Of a DNA stretch of 64,000 nucleotides, positions 17,831 through 26,288 are shown piece by piece (position 1 is the stretch's first letter; the number at the start of each line of letters is the position of its first letter). A program made the translations under genes and the position numbers. Under the pieces are notes generated by a model. It was not told the origin of the DNA and ran no database searches. It saw only the letters and a program-made list of their open reading frames with translations. This DNA is from Actinomadura sp. WMMA1423 (lineage in GTDB: Bacteria > Actinomycetota > Actinomycetes > Streptosporangiales > Streptosporangiaceae): NCBI RefSeq assembly GCF_006547145.1, contig NZ_CP041244.1, positions 8,432,001-8,496,000 of the forward strand. The letters are read 5' to 3'.

Positions 17831-18075
17831 CAGGACCCCTCCCCGTTCAGGAACGCGGTGATGGAGCGCAGCGTGCGGAAGGTGTCGGTCCTGACCGCCG
17901 CCAGCTCGATGTCGTACTCCTCCGCGAGCGCCGCGATGAACTTCAGCACGTCCATCGAGTCGAGGCCGTAGATCGACTGGGGGCCGAACAGCGGCTCCTC
18001 GGAGCCCAGGTCCTCGGGGCGGACGGCGAGGTCGTAGGTCTTGACGTACTTGTCGGCGATGGTCTGCTCGTTCAT
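17830..18075 (-). CDS. Acyl carrier protein
   Basis: 81 residues, acidic, with the phosphopantetheine site YGLDSMDVLKF (S40) and the expected four-helix length. It is the only carrier protein in the operon, so KAS III, both FabD-like proteins, SDR and GNAT probably all act on it. The sequence before the site (FGPQSIYGLDS) differs from housekeeping AcpP, which suggests a dedicated carrier. It has GAGAGGGAAACCGCC in front of the ATG and lies 40 nt after the KAS III gene. Confidence 0.88.
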   Translation of the reverse strand: MNEQTIADKYVKTYDLAVRPEDLGSEEPLFGPQSIYGLDSMDVLKFIAALAEEYDIELAAVRTDTFRTLRSITAFLNGEGS

Positions 18076-18115
18076 GGCGGTTTCCCTCTCTCAGGGGTCC
18101 TTCGGGGGGTCGGGG

Positions 18116-19129
18116 TCAGTTCAGGTGGCGCAGGCAGAGCGAGCCCCACAGGAAGCCGGCGCCGATGGCGGACACGACGATCAGGTCCCCCGAGCGCGCC
18201 CGCCCGCCGGCCATGAGCTCGTGCAGGCCGAGGAAGACGGTCGCCGCACCGGTGTTGCCCAGCCGGTCGACCGAGATCACGGCCCTGTCGAGCGGCTGCC
18301 CGAGCTCGCGCATGGCCTCCTTGATGATGTTGAGGTTGGCCTGGTGGAAGACGAAGTGGTCGACCTCGTCCACGGCGTGGCCGGCCGCGTCCAGGACGGC
18401 CCGCACGCTGTCCGGGAGGTGCTCGGTGGCCTCCTTCCAGACCACGCGGCCGTCCATCTTCAGGAAGTGCTCGCCGGCCGCCGCGGTCTCCGGGCTGGCG
18501 GGGAGCCGCGAACCGCCCGCCGGGATCTCCACGCTGTGCGACAGCTTGGAGTCGGCATGCCAGGCCAGCAGGCCGTGGCCCGGCCGGGTGCGGGCGACGA
18601 CGGCGGCGCCGGCGGCGTCCCCGAAGAACACGCGGGTGCCGCGGTCGCGCGGGTCGGTGACGCGCGACAGGCACTCGGCGCCGATCACCAGGACGTTCTC
18701 CAGCGCCTCGTTGTGCAGCAGGTGCGCGGCGAGCCACAGCCCGTAGACGCCGCCCGCGCAGGCGGCCTGGTTGAGGTCCAGCGGCAGCGCGCGGTGCGCG
18801 CCGAGCCGCTCCTTGACCATCAGGGCGGTCGACGGCAGCGGCTGGTCGTGGGTGAACGTGGAGATGATGATCGCGTCGAGCCGGGCGGCGCCGACTCCGG
18901 CCTCGCGGAGCGCCTCCTCGGCCGCCGCCACGCACATGTCGGAGGTGGTCCGCCCGGACGGCAGGAACCGCCGCTCGCGGATGCCGGTGCGCTCGGTGAT
19001 CCAGGAGTCGCTGGTGTCCAGCCCCGTCCTGACGAGTTCGTCGTTGGTCACCACCCGTTCCGGGACGTGCACCCCGGTTCCGGTGATGCCGACCGGGACG
19101 CCCGGCCGGCCGGTGGTGTGCTCGGTCAT
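18116..19129 (-). CDS. 3-oxoacyl-ACP synthase III-like ketosynthase
   Basis: 337 residues of the FabH type with the complete triad: C124 (NQAACAGG), H262 (FHQANLN) and N292 (GNTGA). It should condense an acyl-CoA starter with a malonyl-type ACP, or move an acyl group onto ACP. With one KAS III and no KAS I/II in the operon, a short product (one condensation) is most likely. The ATG at 19129 overlaps the TGA of the MFS gene by 4 nt. Confidence 0.88.
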   Translation of the reverse strand: MTEHTTGRPGVPVGITGTGVHVPERVVTNDELVRTGLDTSDSWITERTGIRERRFLPSGRTTSDMCVAAAEEALREAGVGAARLDAIIISTFTHDQPLPSTALMVKERLGAHRALPLDLNQAACAGGVYGLWLAAHLLHNEALENVLVIGAECLSRVTDPRDRGTRVFFGDAAGAAVVARTRPGHGLLAWHADSKLSHSVEIPAGGSRLPASPETAAAGEHFLKMDGRVVWKEATEHLPDSVRAVLDAAGHAVDEVDHFVFHQANLNIIKEAMRELGQPLDRAVISVDRLGNTGAATVFLGLHELMAGGRARSGDLIVVSAIGAGFLWGSLCLRHLN

Positions 19130-20460
19130 GTCTCCTCCTCGGACGGCCGGGCCGCGGGGTCGGGGCCGGCCTCTCGCGGCGTGATGGTGGGGAGCCGCCG
19201 TGCGGCGGGCAACGCCGTCAGCGCCGCCGCGGACAGCACCAGCAGTCCCGCGAGCAGCGCGAACGTCGCGGCCGCCCCGGCCGCGTCGAACAGCGGGCCG
19301 CCGAGCAGCGGGCCGAACGGCTGGGCCGCGCCGGTCACGAACGTCGCCGCGCCGGCCACCCGGCCCTGCAGCGCGTCCGGGGTCAGCTGGATCTGGTAGG
19401 CGCCGAAGAGCGTGTTGAACACCGGCACCGTGAAGACCGCGCCGCACAGCAGCGCGGCCATCGCCCAGGTCCGGCCGCTCAGCAGGGCCAGGCCGCCGAT
19501 CGCCGCGGGCAGCAGCCAGGCCGTCCCGAGCAGCACGGCGGGCGGGGGGAGGCGGCGCAGCAGGGCGGGCGCGGCGACGGCGCCGAGCAGCCCGCCCAGG
19601 CTGGCCGCCGACAGGGCGGTGCCGATCGCGCCGCCGCCCGCCCCGGCGTCGCGCGCCGCGGCCACGATCACCAGGACTGCGGCGCCGAAGACGAGGTTGG
19701 GGCCGATGGCCGCCAGCAGCAGCACGCGCAGCTCCGGCGTCCGCCGGATCCACCCGAAGCCCTCGCGGAACACGGCCCGCATCAGCGGCCGCCGCTCCGG
19801 GCCGCCGGGGCCGCCGCCGGCCGGCTCGCGCAGGGGGCGGCGGACGGTGCCGACGGCCAGCGCGGCGACCAGGTGGGTGACCGCGTTGGCGCCGAACGGG
19901 AGGGCGTGCCCGGCGGCGAAGAGCCAGCCCCCGGCGGCCGGGCCCGCGAGCGCCGCCGCCTGCGCGCGCGCCTCGTTGCGGGCGAGCGCGGAGGGCACCT
20001 GGGACGGGTGCACGATGTGGCGCAGGGCCCCGCGCTCGGCGAACCGGAACAGTTCGAGGCCGACGCTGTCCACGACGGCGACCGCGATGACGAGCCACAC
20101 CGGGGCGGCCCCGGCGATGACCGCGACCGCCAGCACGGCCATCGCCAGGGCCCGTCCGGCCTCGCTGGACGCCATGGTCCACCGCCGGTCCGCCCGGTCG
20201 CAGAACGCCCCGGCGGGCAGCCGGGCCGCCAGGCCCGCCGCGTAGGCGGCGAAGCCGAGGACTCCGGCGAGCGCGGCCGTGCCGTGCACGGCCAGGACCA
20301 GCAGGGGGTAGGCGAGCAGCGCGGTCTGGTTGCCCAGGTGGGCGATGCTCTGGCCGATCCAGAGCACCTGGAAGTCGCGGTTGCGGCGCAGCGGGACCGG
20401 GGCCGGGTCCCCTCCGGATTCGGGGGACCGGCCCTCCGGCACGGTCGCCAGGCCGCTCAT
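19126..20460 (-). CDS. MFS transporter (probable exporter of the pathway product)
   Basis: 444 residues with about 12 hydrophobic segments and the enterobactin-exporter/MFS_3 look: QVLWIGQSIAHLGNQTALLAYPLLVL at the first helix and the loop motif FCDRADRRW. Such MFS proteins commonly export small molecules or peptides. It lies in the middle of the operon with a 4-nt overlap to KAS III and 15 nt after the dehydrogenase, so export of the final compound or self-protection is likely. Confidence 0.82.
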   Translation of the reverse strand: MSGLATVPEGRSPESGGDPAPVPLRRNRDFQVLWIGQSIAHLGNQTALLAYPLLVLAVHGTAALAGVLGFAAYAAGLAARLPAGAFCDRADRRWTMASSEAGRALAMAVLAVAVIAGAAPVWLVIAVAVVDSVGLELFRFAERGALRHIVHPSQVPSALARNEARAQAAALAGPAAGGWLFAAGHALPFGANAVTHLVAALAVGTVRRPLREPAGGGPGGPERRPLMRAVFREGFGWIRRTPELRVLLLAAIGPNLVFGAAVLVIVAAARDAGAGGGAIGTALSAASLGGLLGAVAAPALLRRLPPPAVLLGTAWLLPAAIGGLALLSGRTWAMAALLCGAVFTVPVFNTLFGAYQIQLTPDALQGRVAGAATFVTGAAQPFGPLLGGPLFDAAGAAATFALLAGLLVLSAAALTALPAARRLPTITPREAGPDPAARPSEEET

Positions 20461-20475
20461 GGGTCTCCCTCCGCC

Positions 20476-21741
20476 TCAGCCCCGCCCGCCCGGGGCGGTG
20501 GCGGGCGACGCGGCGCCGGCCTCGGCCGACAGCAGCAGCGGCCGCGCCGCGAGCGTCCCGTCCCGGCGGACGCTGGAGGCCTGCGGCCCGTACCCGCCGA
20601 ACGGCTGGTTGCCGTCCTCGACGTCGAAGGTGGTGCGCTCCCGGCAGATCACCGCGCTGCCGAGCAGCTCCCCGGTGAGGCGGGGCTCGCCGAACACCGT
20701 GGCGTACATGCCGCGTTCGAGTTCGGCGGGGGTCTGCGCCCAGGCCCGGATCTCGTCCGGGTCGTCGTACGCGCACAGGCAGAAGACGGGGGAGAACAGC
20801 TCGGGCGGGCTGAAGCCCTCCGCGCTCGGCAGGACGACGACGCTGGGGGCGACGTAGCCGTCCTCCGCGCGGACCTCGCCGCCGTGCACCAGGTGGTAGC
20901 GGTGCGCGTCCAGGAACTCGGCCGCGCCCTCCACCGCGTCCTCGTAGACCAGCGGGGCGATCAGCGTGCCGGGCCTCCTGCGGTCGCCGACCGGCAGCGC
21001 GGACAGGTGGGCGCGCAGCCGGTCGAGCAGCGGCCGGATCCGCGAGCGGTGCACGAAGACCAGGTCGGTGCACAGGCAGTCCTGGCCGCTGTTGTAGAGC
21101 CGCGAGATCAGCAGGGAGCGGCACACCGCGGCGGGATCGGCGCCGGGGCCGACCACCATCGGGTTGGGGCCCGAGCCCATGAGCAGGAACAGCGGGTCCG
21201 GCCCGACGCGCTCCATCACATTGAGTCCGTTGTCGTACCGGCCGGTGAAGACGGTGGCGTCGGAGTCCGCGCAGACCTTGACGAAGTCGCGCTGGGACGC
21301 CTCGGCGAGCCGGACGCGGCCGCGCAGCCAGGGCAGCCGTTCGAGCATCACCTCGTGCAGCGCCAGCGCCGTCCCGCGGGTGCGCGCCGAGGGCCTGACG
21401 GCGACCTCGCCGCTGTACAGGGCGGGGACGAGCCCGAACAGCACGTAGGAGTAGAAGACGTTGTTGGACGGCAGGAACACCGCCACCCGGTCGAGCCGCC
21501 GCGGGTCGTTGCGGGCGATCTCCCACGTCGCGCCGGACAGGGTCCGGATCGCGCGGTGCAGCTCGTCGCGCGCCGCGTCGTACGGCGTGATCCCGGTCAG
21601 GACGCCGATCAGCCGGTCCTGGGCCTCCAGGGTGGCGGCGACCAGCTCCATGGACCGGGCGTGCACCTGCTGGAGGTCCCGGCGCGGCGTCCTGCGGTCG
21701 GTGGCGGGGCCCTGCCGGGCGGTCGCGAAGGCGTACATCAT
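20476..21741 (-). CDS. Aldehyde dehydrogenase-superfamily enzyme
   Basis: 421 residues, somewhat shorter than usual (about 480), with the ALDH fold. The substrate-entry stretch is AVFLPSNNVFYSYV, the nucleotide-site variant is VFTGRYDNG, and the catalytic cysteine is in NSGQDCLCTD (C222 or C224). The usual general-base Glu motif (ELGGK) reads LLMGSGPNP, so it may act as an acyl-thioester reductase, which does not need that base, or on a special substrate. By context: oxidation of an aldehyde or reduction of the ACP-bound acyl group. The start overlaps the stop of the upstream oxygenase by 4 nt. Confidence 0.7.
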   Translation of the reverse strand: MMYAFATARQGPATDRRTPRRDLQQVHARSMELVAATLEAQDRLIGVLTGITPYDAARDELHRAIRTLSGATWEIARNDPRRLDRVAVFLPSNNVFYSYVLFGLVPALYSGEVAVRPSARTRGTALALHEVMLERLPWLRGRVRLAEASQRDFVKVCADSDATVFTGRYDNGLNVMERVGPDPLFLLMGSGPNPMVVGPGADPAAVCRSLLISRLYNSGQDCLCTDLVFVHRSRIRPLLDRLRAHLSALPVGDRRRPGTLIAPLVYEDAVEGAAEFLDAHRYHLVHGGEVRAEDGYVAPSVVVLPSAEGFSPPELFSPVFCLCAYDDPDEIRAWAQTPAELERGMYATVFGEPRLTGELLGSAVICRERTTFDVEDGNQPFGGYGPQASSVRRDGTLAARPLLLSAEAGAASPATAPGGRG

Positions 21742-23009
21742 TCCTCTCCCAGGAGGTCGAGCGCGCGCAGCCGGACCAGGGCGGTCGCCAGCCGTACGGC
21801 GAGGTCGGACCGGCCGCCCGGTTCGAGGGGCTCGCCGGCGTCGAGTTCACGGATCAGGTCGGCGGCGCTCCGGGGCACCCGCAGCCGCACGCCCCGCGCG
21901 TACAGCTCGGTGTGCTCGGGCCGTCCCGGACGCGCCGGGACGTCGCGCAGCACCAGGGGGAAGGGCCGGGCCGACCGGACCGCGCCCGCCCGGACCGCTT
22001 GCTCGTCGGTCCTCGGCAGGGGCGCGGGCGCGGAGGCGAAGCCGAGGTTGCTGCGCATCCGCGCGGTGCGGGCCTCGACGGCGTCCGCCAGCCAGGGGGC
22101 GAGCCCGGCGTCGGGCAGGTCCGCCCAGCCGAGGTCGGCGTAGTCGACGGGCTCGGGGACGAACGCCGGGTCGCCCACCGGATCGGGCCTGGCCTCCAGC
22201 AGGCCCTTCACGGCGTCGGCCGCGGCCTCCCGCAGGACGGTCCCGGCGTCGAGCTTCGACATCTCCAGGCCCACCGTGGCGGCGGGCTCGTCCGACTGGC
22301 CCACGTGGTACCAGGCGACGTTCAGCAGCATGAGGTCGCCGGGGTCGAGGGCGTGGGTGCGGGCGTGCTCGACCAGCGGTTCGGGGTCGAACGACGGACG
22401 CCGGCGGCCGGTCAGGCGGCGGAAGTCCTCGACGGGCCAGGAGTGGAACAGCTTGCGGCCGGGCCCGGCGTTGAAGTGGAAGACCCGCTCGGCGCGCCCC
22501 ACGTCCTGGTGGACCCCGGACGGGGTGAAGCCGTAGTCCCCGATGAACAGCGAGATGCGGTAACTGTGCTGCGGGATCCCGAACTGCTCGCGCGCCGGGG
22601 TGAAGAACTCGGCCGCCGCCCTGGCCAGGGGCTCGTGCCAGCGCTCGGCGCCGTTGAGCATCACCGAGAACGGCAGGCCGTGGAAGAGCCGCCGGGCCCA
22701 GGGCACCAGTTCCTCACCGGGCTCCGGCGGCCGGTCCATGACGCGCGCCTTCAGCTCGGCGCGCCGGTTGCCCTCGGTCGTCACGTCGAGGGCCCTGGCC
22801 GCGACGGCGAAGTCGTCCGCCGCGACGTTGCGGATGGTCTGCGCCAGGTCTGCGAGGTCGCAGATCGGCGTGCTCAGGGGATCGCGCAGGACGTGGGGCC
22901 GCTCGAAGTCGCCCGTCAGCTCGCCGAACCGCTTCCACAGCCCGGCGTAGTCGTTGCCGGCGGCGCCGTCTCCGGCGGCCGGTCCGACGCTCATGACGTC
23001 TCCGCTCAT
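21738..23009 (-). CDS. JmjC/cupin-type Fe(II)/2-oxoglutarate oxygenase (second)
   Basis: 423 residues. A cupin core carries an HxD...H metal triad: H167 and D169 (GVHQDVG) and H235 (AWYHVG), with FHFNAGPGRK and the late strand DLMLLN between. A C-terminal helical domain (about 330-423) follows. This is the Fe(II)/2OG hydroxylase signature of the JmjC-type peptide/protein oxygenases. The start ATG 23009 overlaps the other oxygenase gene by 4 nt; a second ATG at 22994 is less favoured. In a peptide pathway, hydroxylation of a side chain of the precursor is the simplest reading. Confidence 0.72.
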   Translation of the reverse strand: MSGDVMSVGPAAGDGAAGNDYAGLWKRFGELTGDFERPHVLRDPLSTPICDLADLAQTIRNVAADDFAVAARALDVTTEGNRRAELKARVMDRPPEPGEELVPWARRLFHGLPFSVMLNGAERWHEPLARAAAEFFTPAREQFGIPQHSYRISLFIGDYGFTPSGVHQDVGRAERVFHFNAGPGRKLFHSWPVEDFRRLTGRRRPSFDPEPLVEHARTHALDPGDLMLLNVAWYHVGQSDEPAATVGLEMSKLDAGTVLREAAADAVKGLLEARPDPVGDPAFVPEPVDYADLGWADLPDAGLAPWLADAVEARTARMRSNLGFASAPAPLPRTDEQAVRAGAVRSARPFPLVLRDVPARPGRPEHTELYARGVRLRVPRSAADLIRELDAGEPLEPGGRSDLAVRLATALVRLRALDLLGEE

Positions 23010-24043
23010 GACTCGCGCCCTCCTTCCTCCAGCGCGTCGCGCAGGTCGGCGGCCAGCTCGCCCGGCGGCGTGCGCCGCGGCGGGGCGTGCCCGTCGCGGA
23101 CGGTCTTCCAGGCCCGCTCGCAGGGCGGCTCGCCGAGATGCTCGCGGACCAGCTCGGCGCGGGACGCCATGAGCGAGGCCATCGCGCCGTCGGGCGCGCG
23201 GTGGAACCCGAGCGGCAGCGCCTGGCGCAGCGCGGGCTCGCGCGCGGCCAGCTCGGCGATCCGCCGGACGAGCACCTGCTCCCAGGTCACCGGCTTGAGC
23301 GCGATCGAAAGGTGCAGGGACGCGGCGCCGGTGGCCTCGCCGACGTGCACGTAGCCGCGGGGGAGGTAGAGGCAGTCGCCCTCCTCCAGGAGGTACTCGA
23401 CCCTGCCGTCCAGCGGCACCTTCCGGTTGTTCCAGGGCTCCTTGGGCCACGGCTCGACGGGCCGGCCGACCTGCCAGCGCTTGGAGCCGTGCAGCTGCCG
23501 GATGAAGACGCTCGCCAGGTCGTAGTGCGGGGCCGCGCCCCGGGCGCCGGGAGGGGTGAGGAAGGCCGCCGAGTAGGTGGCGTACCCGGTGGCGTCCTCG
23601 ACGCCTCGGGCGAGGGCGGCGACCTCCGGGCAGCAGGTCTGCACCTCCTCCAGCAGGATCGTGGTGCCCCCGCGCAGCTCGCGTGCCAGCTTGGCCGGGT
23701 CGACCAGCTGCTCCGCGCGGGGGCCGCCCCGCTCGCGAGGCCGGGCCGCCCGGCCCGGATCGGGCTGGTCGCCGTCGCGCATGAGCCGGACGAACGATGA
23801 CACCAGCGGCGCGGACGCGAGCACCGACTCCATGCGCGACAGCGAGAAGACGTCGTCGAAGGAGCCGAGCCCCCGGCTGAGCAGCGGCCTGTCCTCCCAG
23901 CACTCGGCGAGGGCGGCGACGTCGCGCGCCAGCCGCGCCAGCGGCTCGGTGCCAGCGAGAGGCACGGTGACGGCGGGCGGTCCGGTCACGGCGGACGGCT
24001 CGGGCGCGGTGGGTGTTTCGGTGGCGGTGGGCGGTTCGGTCAT
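23006..24043 (-). CDS. Cupin_4/JmjC-type oxygenase (ribosomal-oxygenase-like)
   Basis: 345 residues. After a Pro/Thr-rich N-terminus (1-35) comes a JmjC core with H173 and D175 (PHYDLASVFIRQLHGSKRW) and H233 (YLPRGYVHVGEA), then a helical and winged-helix C-terminal part. This matches the Cupin_4/ROXA-MINA group of Fe(II)/2OG protein hydroxylases. Its sequence differs strongly from the neighbouring oxygenase, so two separate oxidations are likely. It starts 5 nt after the TPR gene stop. Confidence 0.8.
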   Translation of the reverse strand: MTEPPTATETPTAPEPSAVTGPPAVTVPLAGTEPLARLARDVAALAECWEDRPLLSRGLGSFDDVFSLSRMESVLASAPLVSSFVRLMRDGDQPDPGRAARPRERGGPRAEQLVDPAKLARELRGGTTILLEEVQTCCPEVAALARGVEDATGYATYSAAFLTPPGARGAAPHYDLASVFIRQLHGSKRWQVGRPVEPWPKEPWNNRKVPLDGRVEYLLEEGDCLYLPRGYVHVGEATGAASLHLSIALKPVTWEQVLVRRIAELAAREPALRQALPLGFHRAPDGAMASLMASRAELVREHLGEPPCERAWKTVRDGHAPPRRTPPGELAADLRDALEEGGRES

Positions 24044-24048
24044 GACGA

Positions 24049-25251
24049 TCAGTCCCGGGCGGTCGGGAGCGTTCCGGCGGCGACGGCGCGGACGAGGCGC
24101 TGCTCCTGGGCGACGAGGTCGCGCAGCTCGGACACGTCGGCCGCCTGGAGCGGGCGGGCCTGCCCGCCGGTGCGCAGCTTGCGCAGCGGCAGGTAGAGCG
24201 AGCGGGCGAGGAGCTGCTCGACGCGCGCGGTCAGCTCGGGGGTCCGCGCCGGGTCCTCGACCGGCGCCAGCGCCCGCAGTGCGGCCACGGTGAGCGCCTC
24301 GTCGGCCATCTCGCGGGCGAGTTCGAGTGCGCGCGCGTAAGCGTCCCGCGCCTGGTCGGTGCGGTGCTGGGCCCGCAGGAGGTCGCCGAGCCTGAGCAGG
24401 TAGGGCGCGGCGGCCGCCGCCTGGCCGAGCAGGCCGACCATGTCGGGCACGTGCCCCCGGAGGGCCTCGGCGAGGTCGCGGGACCTCTGCCGGTCGTACA
24501 CCTCGTCCGACAGGTGCAGGCGGTAGGCCTCGTGCAGGCCGAGCACCAGCTCGGCGTAGGTGGGCTTGTCGGCCTCGTCGTCGGCGCCGGGCCTCGGCGC
24601 CGGGACGAGGGGGCCGGGCCCGTGCCCGTGCGCCTGGGCGATCTTCGCGGCCTCGGCGGTGTGCGGGACGCGGCGCAGCCGCTCGTCCCGGCCCCACCGC
24701 GCCGCCGCGCCGCCGAGCTCGGCGAACGCCTTGCCGCGGCAGTACGCCTTGGCCGACTCGACCACCTCGACGTTGTCGAGGAACAGCCGCACGGCGGAGC
24801 CGATCTCGCTGTCGCGCAACCGGTCGAGGTCGGCGCGTTCGAGGACGAGCGGTCCGAGGGCGATCCGCGCGTCCTCCCGGTAGGGCCGGGCCAGCTCGAA
24901 GTGACGCATGGCCTCCTGCCGGCGCCCCTGGATGACCCGGAGCCGCCCGAGGTTGATCCACGGCTGGAAGGACTGGGCCAGCGCCGACGTCGCCGTCTCC
25001 GGCTCGTGCCGCAGGACGGCGAGCACCTGGAGCTGGCGCAGGCACGACCGCTCGGCCTCGGCGAGGTCGCCGACCATGGCGATCATCAGCGCGCCGCGGT
25101 TGCAGGCGCGGGCGAGGGCCGGCACGTCGAAGCGTCCGGCGTCGAGCTGGCGGGCGATCTCGTCGTGGCTGAGCCGCGCCCGCGTCCGAACGTTGATCTT
25201 GGGCAGGCGCTCCTCCGGGGACAGGAACTCGCGCAGCGGTGCCGTGATCAT
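24049..25251 (-). CDS. Helical TPR-like protein of the peptide operon
   Basis: 400 residues, predicted all-helical, with TPR-like pairs at about residues 60-170 (WINLGRLRVIQGRRQEAMRHFELA) and 265-330 (LGDLLRAQHRTDQARDAYARALELA). No enzyme motif is seen. Such proteins usually bind peptides or organise enzymes, so a scaffold or precursor-binding role is possible. The ATG at 25251 overlaps the TGA of the upstream gene (ATGA). Similar short helical proteins accompany some radical SAM peptide operons, but I do not recognise a named family. Confidence 0.65.
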   Translation of the reverse strand: MITAPLREFLSPEERLPKINVRTRARLSHDEIARQLDAGRFDVPALARACNRGALMIAMVGDLAEAERSCLRQLQVLAVLRHEPETATSALAQSFQPWINLGRLRVIQGRRQEAMRHFELARPYREDARIALGPLVLERADLDRLRDSEIGSAVRLFLDNVEVVESAKAYCRGKAFAELGGAAARWGRDERLRRVPHTAEAAKIAQAHGHGPGPLVPAPRPGADDEADKPTYAELVLGLHEAYRLHLSDEVYDRQRSRDLAEALRGHVPDMVGLLGQAAAAAPYLLRLGDLLRAQHRTDQARDAYARALELAREMADEALTVAALRALAPVEDPARTPELTARVEQLLARSLYLPLRKLRTGGQARPLQAADVSELRDLVAQEQRLVRAVAAGTLPTARD

Positions 25252-26288
25252 CGCGGGCCTCCCGCGGCGGCGGGTCGCGGGCCTCCCGCGGCGGCGGGTC
25301 GCGGGCCTCCCGCGGCGGCGGGGGACGGGCGCCTGCGGGGCTTGCTGGCCTTGTACATCTGGCCCTCCCAGAAGGTCTCGATGTCCAGGTCGCCGCCGTG
25401 CTCGAAGAACTCGTTGGACGCGCCCTCCGCTCCCGCGGGCGCCGTCCGGACGTCCACGCGCGCGGGCAGCCGTGCGAACGAGACGCGGTCGTCCTCGGTG
25501 ACGGTGACGAACCGGTTGTCGTAGGTGAAGACGACGCCCGCGGACGCGCTGCCCGCGGTCGCCGGGGGGCGGAACAGGCGGCGGCCGGAGACGTTGTAGA
25601 GCTCGGCCGGCCGGTCGCCCTCGTAGCGCACCGCCAGCCACTCGCCGTTCTGCGCGACGGTCAGGCCGCGGACGCCGGGGCCGAGGTCGGCGCGGTAGAC
25701 GACGCGCGGCGGCCACGGCTCGACCCGGACCATCAGGGTGCGCGGGTCGCCGCCGGGATGCGCGAGCCAGACGGCGCCGAGCACCTCGTCGTAGACGGCC
25801 GCCGCCGGGTCGGCCCAGGCGGTGTCGCGGGCGGTCTGCACCTGCTTCGCGTAGCGGGTGAGCGAGCCGTCGCGGGTCAGCACCAGCAGCGACCGGCGCC
25901 GGTTCTGCCACGCCGCGCACACGGGCTCGGCGGGCAGCGCGGCCTCCTCGCGCCACGTCCCGTCCCAGGTCAGGAGGGACTCGCCGGTGCAGGCGACGAT
26001 CCGCCCGCCCGCCGCGCCGACCTGCCGGGCGTCGTCCGGGAGCGGGACCGGGTCTCCGGCCTCGGCGCCCTGCCCGGTCCACCGGACCGGCACGAGGGCG
26101 TCGTCACCGGTCGCGAGGAACTCGCCGGGCCGGCCGCCGGGCACCACCGACCGCGCGCCCTCCGGACCGTCCGCCTCGTGCACGCGAGGCGGGGTCTCGT
26201 CGAGGTCGGCGGCCCTCACGACGCCTCCGGGGCCGATCCAGGCCGCCACCCGGGCGTCGATGTCGAGGGTCAGTCTCCGGTCATCCAT
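25248..26288 (-). CDS. Beta-propeller-like protein with C-terminal 8-residue repeats
   Basis: 346 residues. The first about 280 are strand-rich with recurring blades (GEFLATGDDALVPVRW, GRIVACTGESLLTWDGTW, NRRRSLLVLTRDGSLTRY, NGEWLAVRYEGDRPAELY, YDNRFVTVTEDDRVSF), as in WD40/YVTN propellers. It then has an acidic stretch, a Lys/Arg patch and three copies of PAAAGGPR encoded by 24-bp direct repeats. No catalytic residues recognised. It overlaps the radical SAM gene by 8 nt and the TPR gene by 4 nt. A scaffold for the modifying enzymes or the precursor is a guess from its position. Confidence 0.6.
   Translation of the reverse strand: MDDRRLTLDIDARVAAWIGPGGVVRAADLDETPPRVHEADGPEGARSVVPGGRPGEFLATGDDALVPVRWTGQGAEAGDPVPLPDDARQVGAAGGRIVACTGESLLTWDGTWREEAALPAEPVCAAWQNRRRSLLVLTRDGSLTRYAKQVQTARDTAWADPAAAVYDEVLGAVWLAHPGGDPRTLMVRVEPWPPRVVYRADLGPGVRGLTVAQNGEWLAVRYEGDRPAELYNVSGRRLFRPPATAGSASAGVVFTYDNRFVTVTEDDRVSFARLPARVDVRTAPAGAEGASNEFFEHGGDLDIETFWEGQMYKASKPRRRPSPAAAGGPRPAAAGGPRPAAAGGPR
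25253..25324. repeat. Three tandem 24-bp repeats at the 3' end of the propeller gene
   Basis: Unit GCGGGCCTCCCGCGGCGGCG plus GGTC, repeated at 25253, 25277 and 25301; the third copy differs at its last bases. In frame it encodes 8 residues per copy (AAAGGPRP register). Copy number could vary by replication slippage. Confidence 0.9.

Noticed and set aside
25253..25324. CRISPR-like array
   Set aside because: Repeats are directly tandem without spacers and lie in a coding frame.
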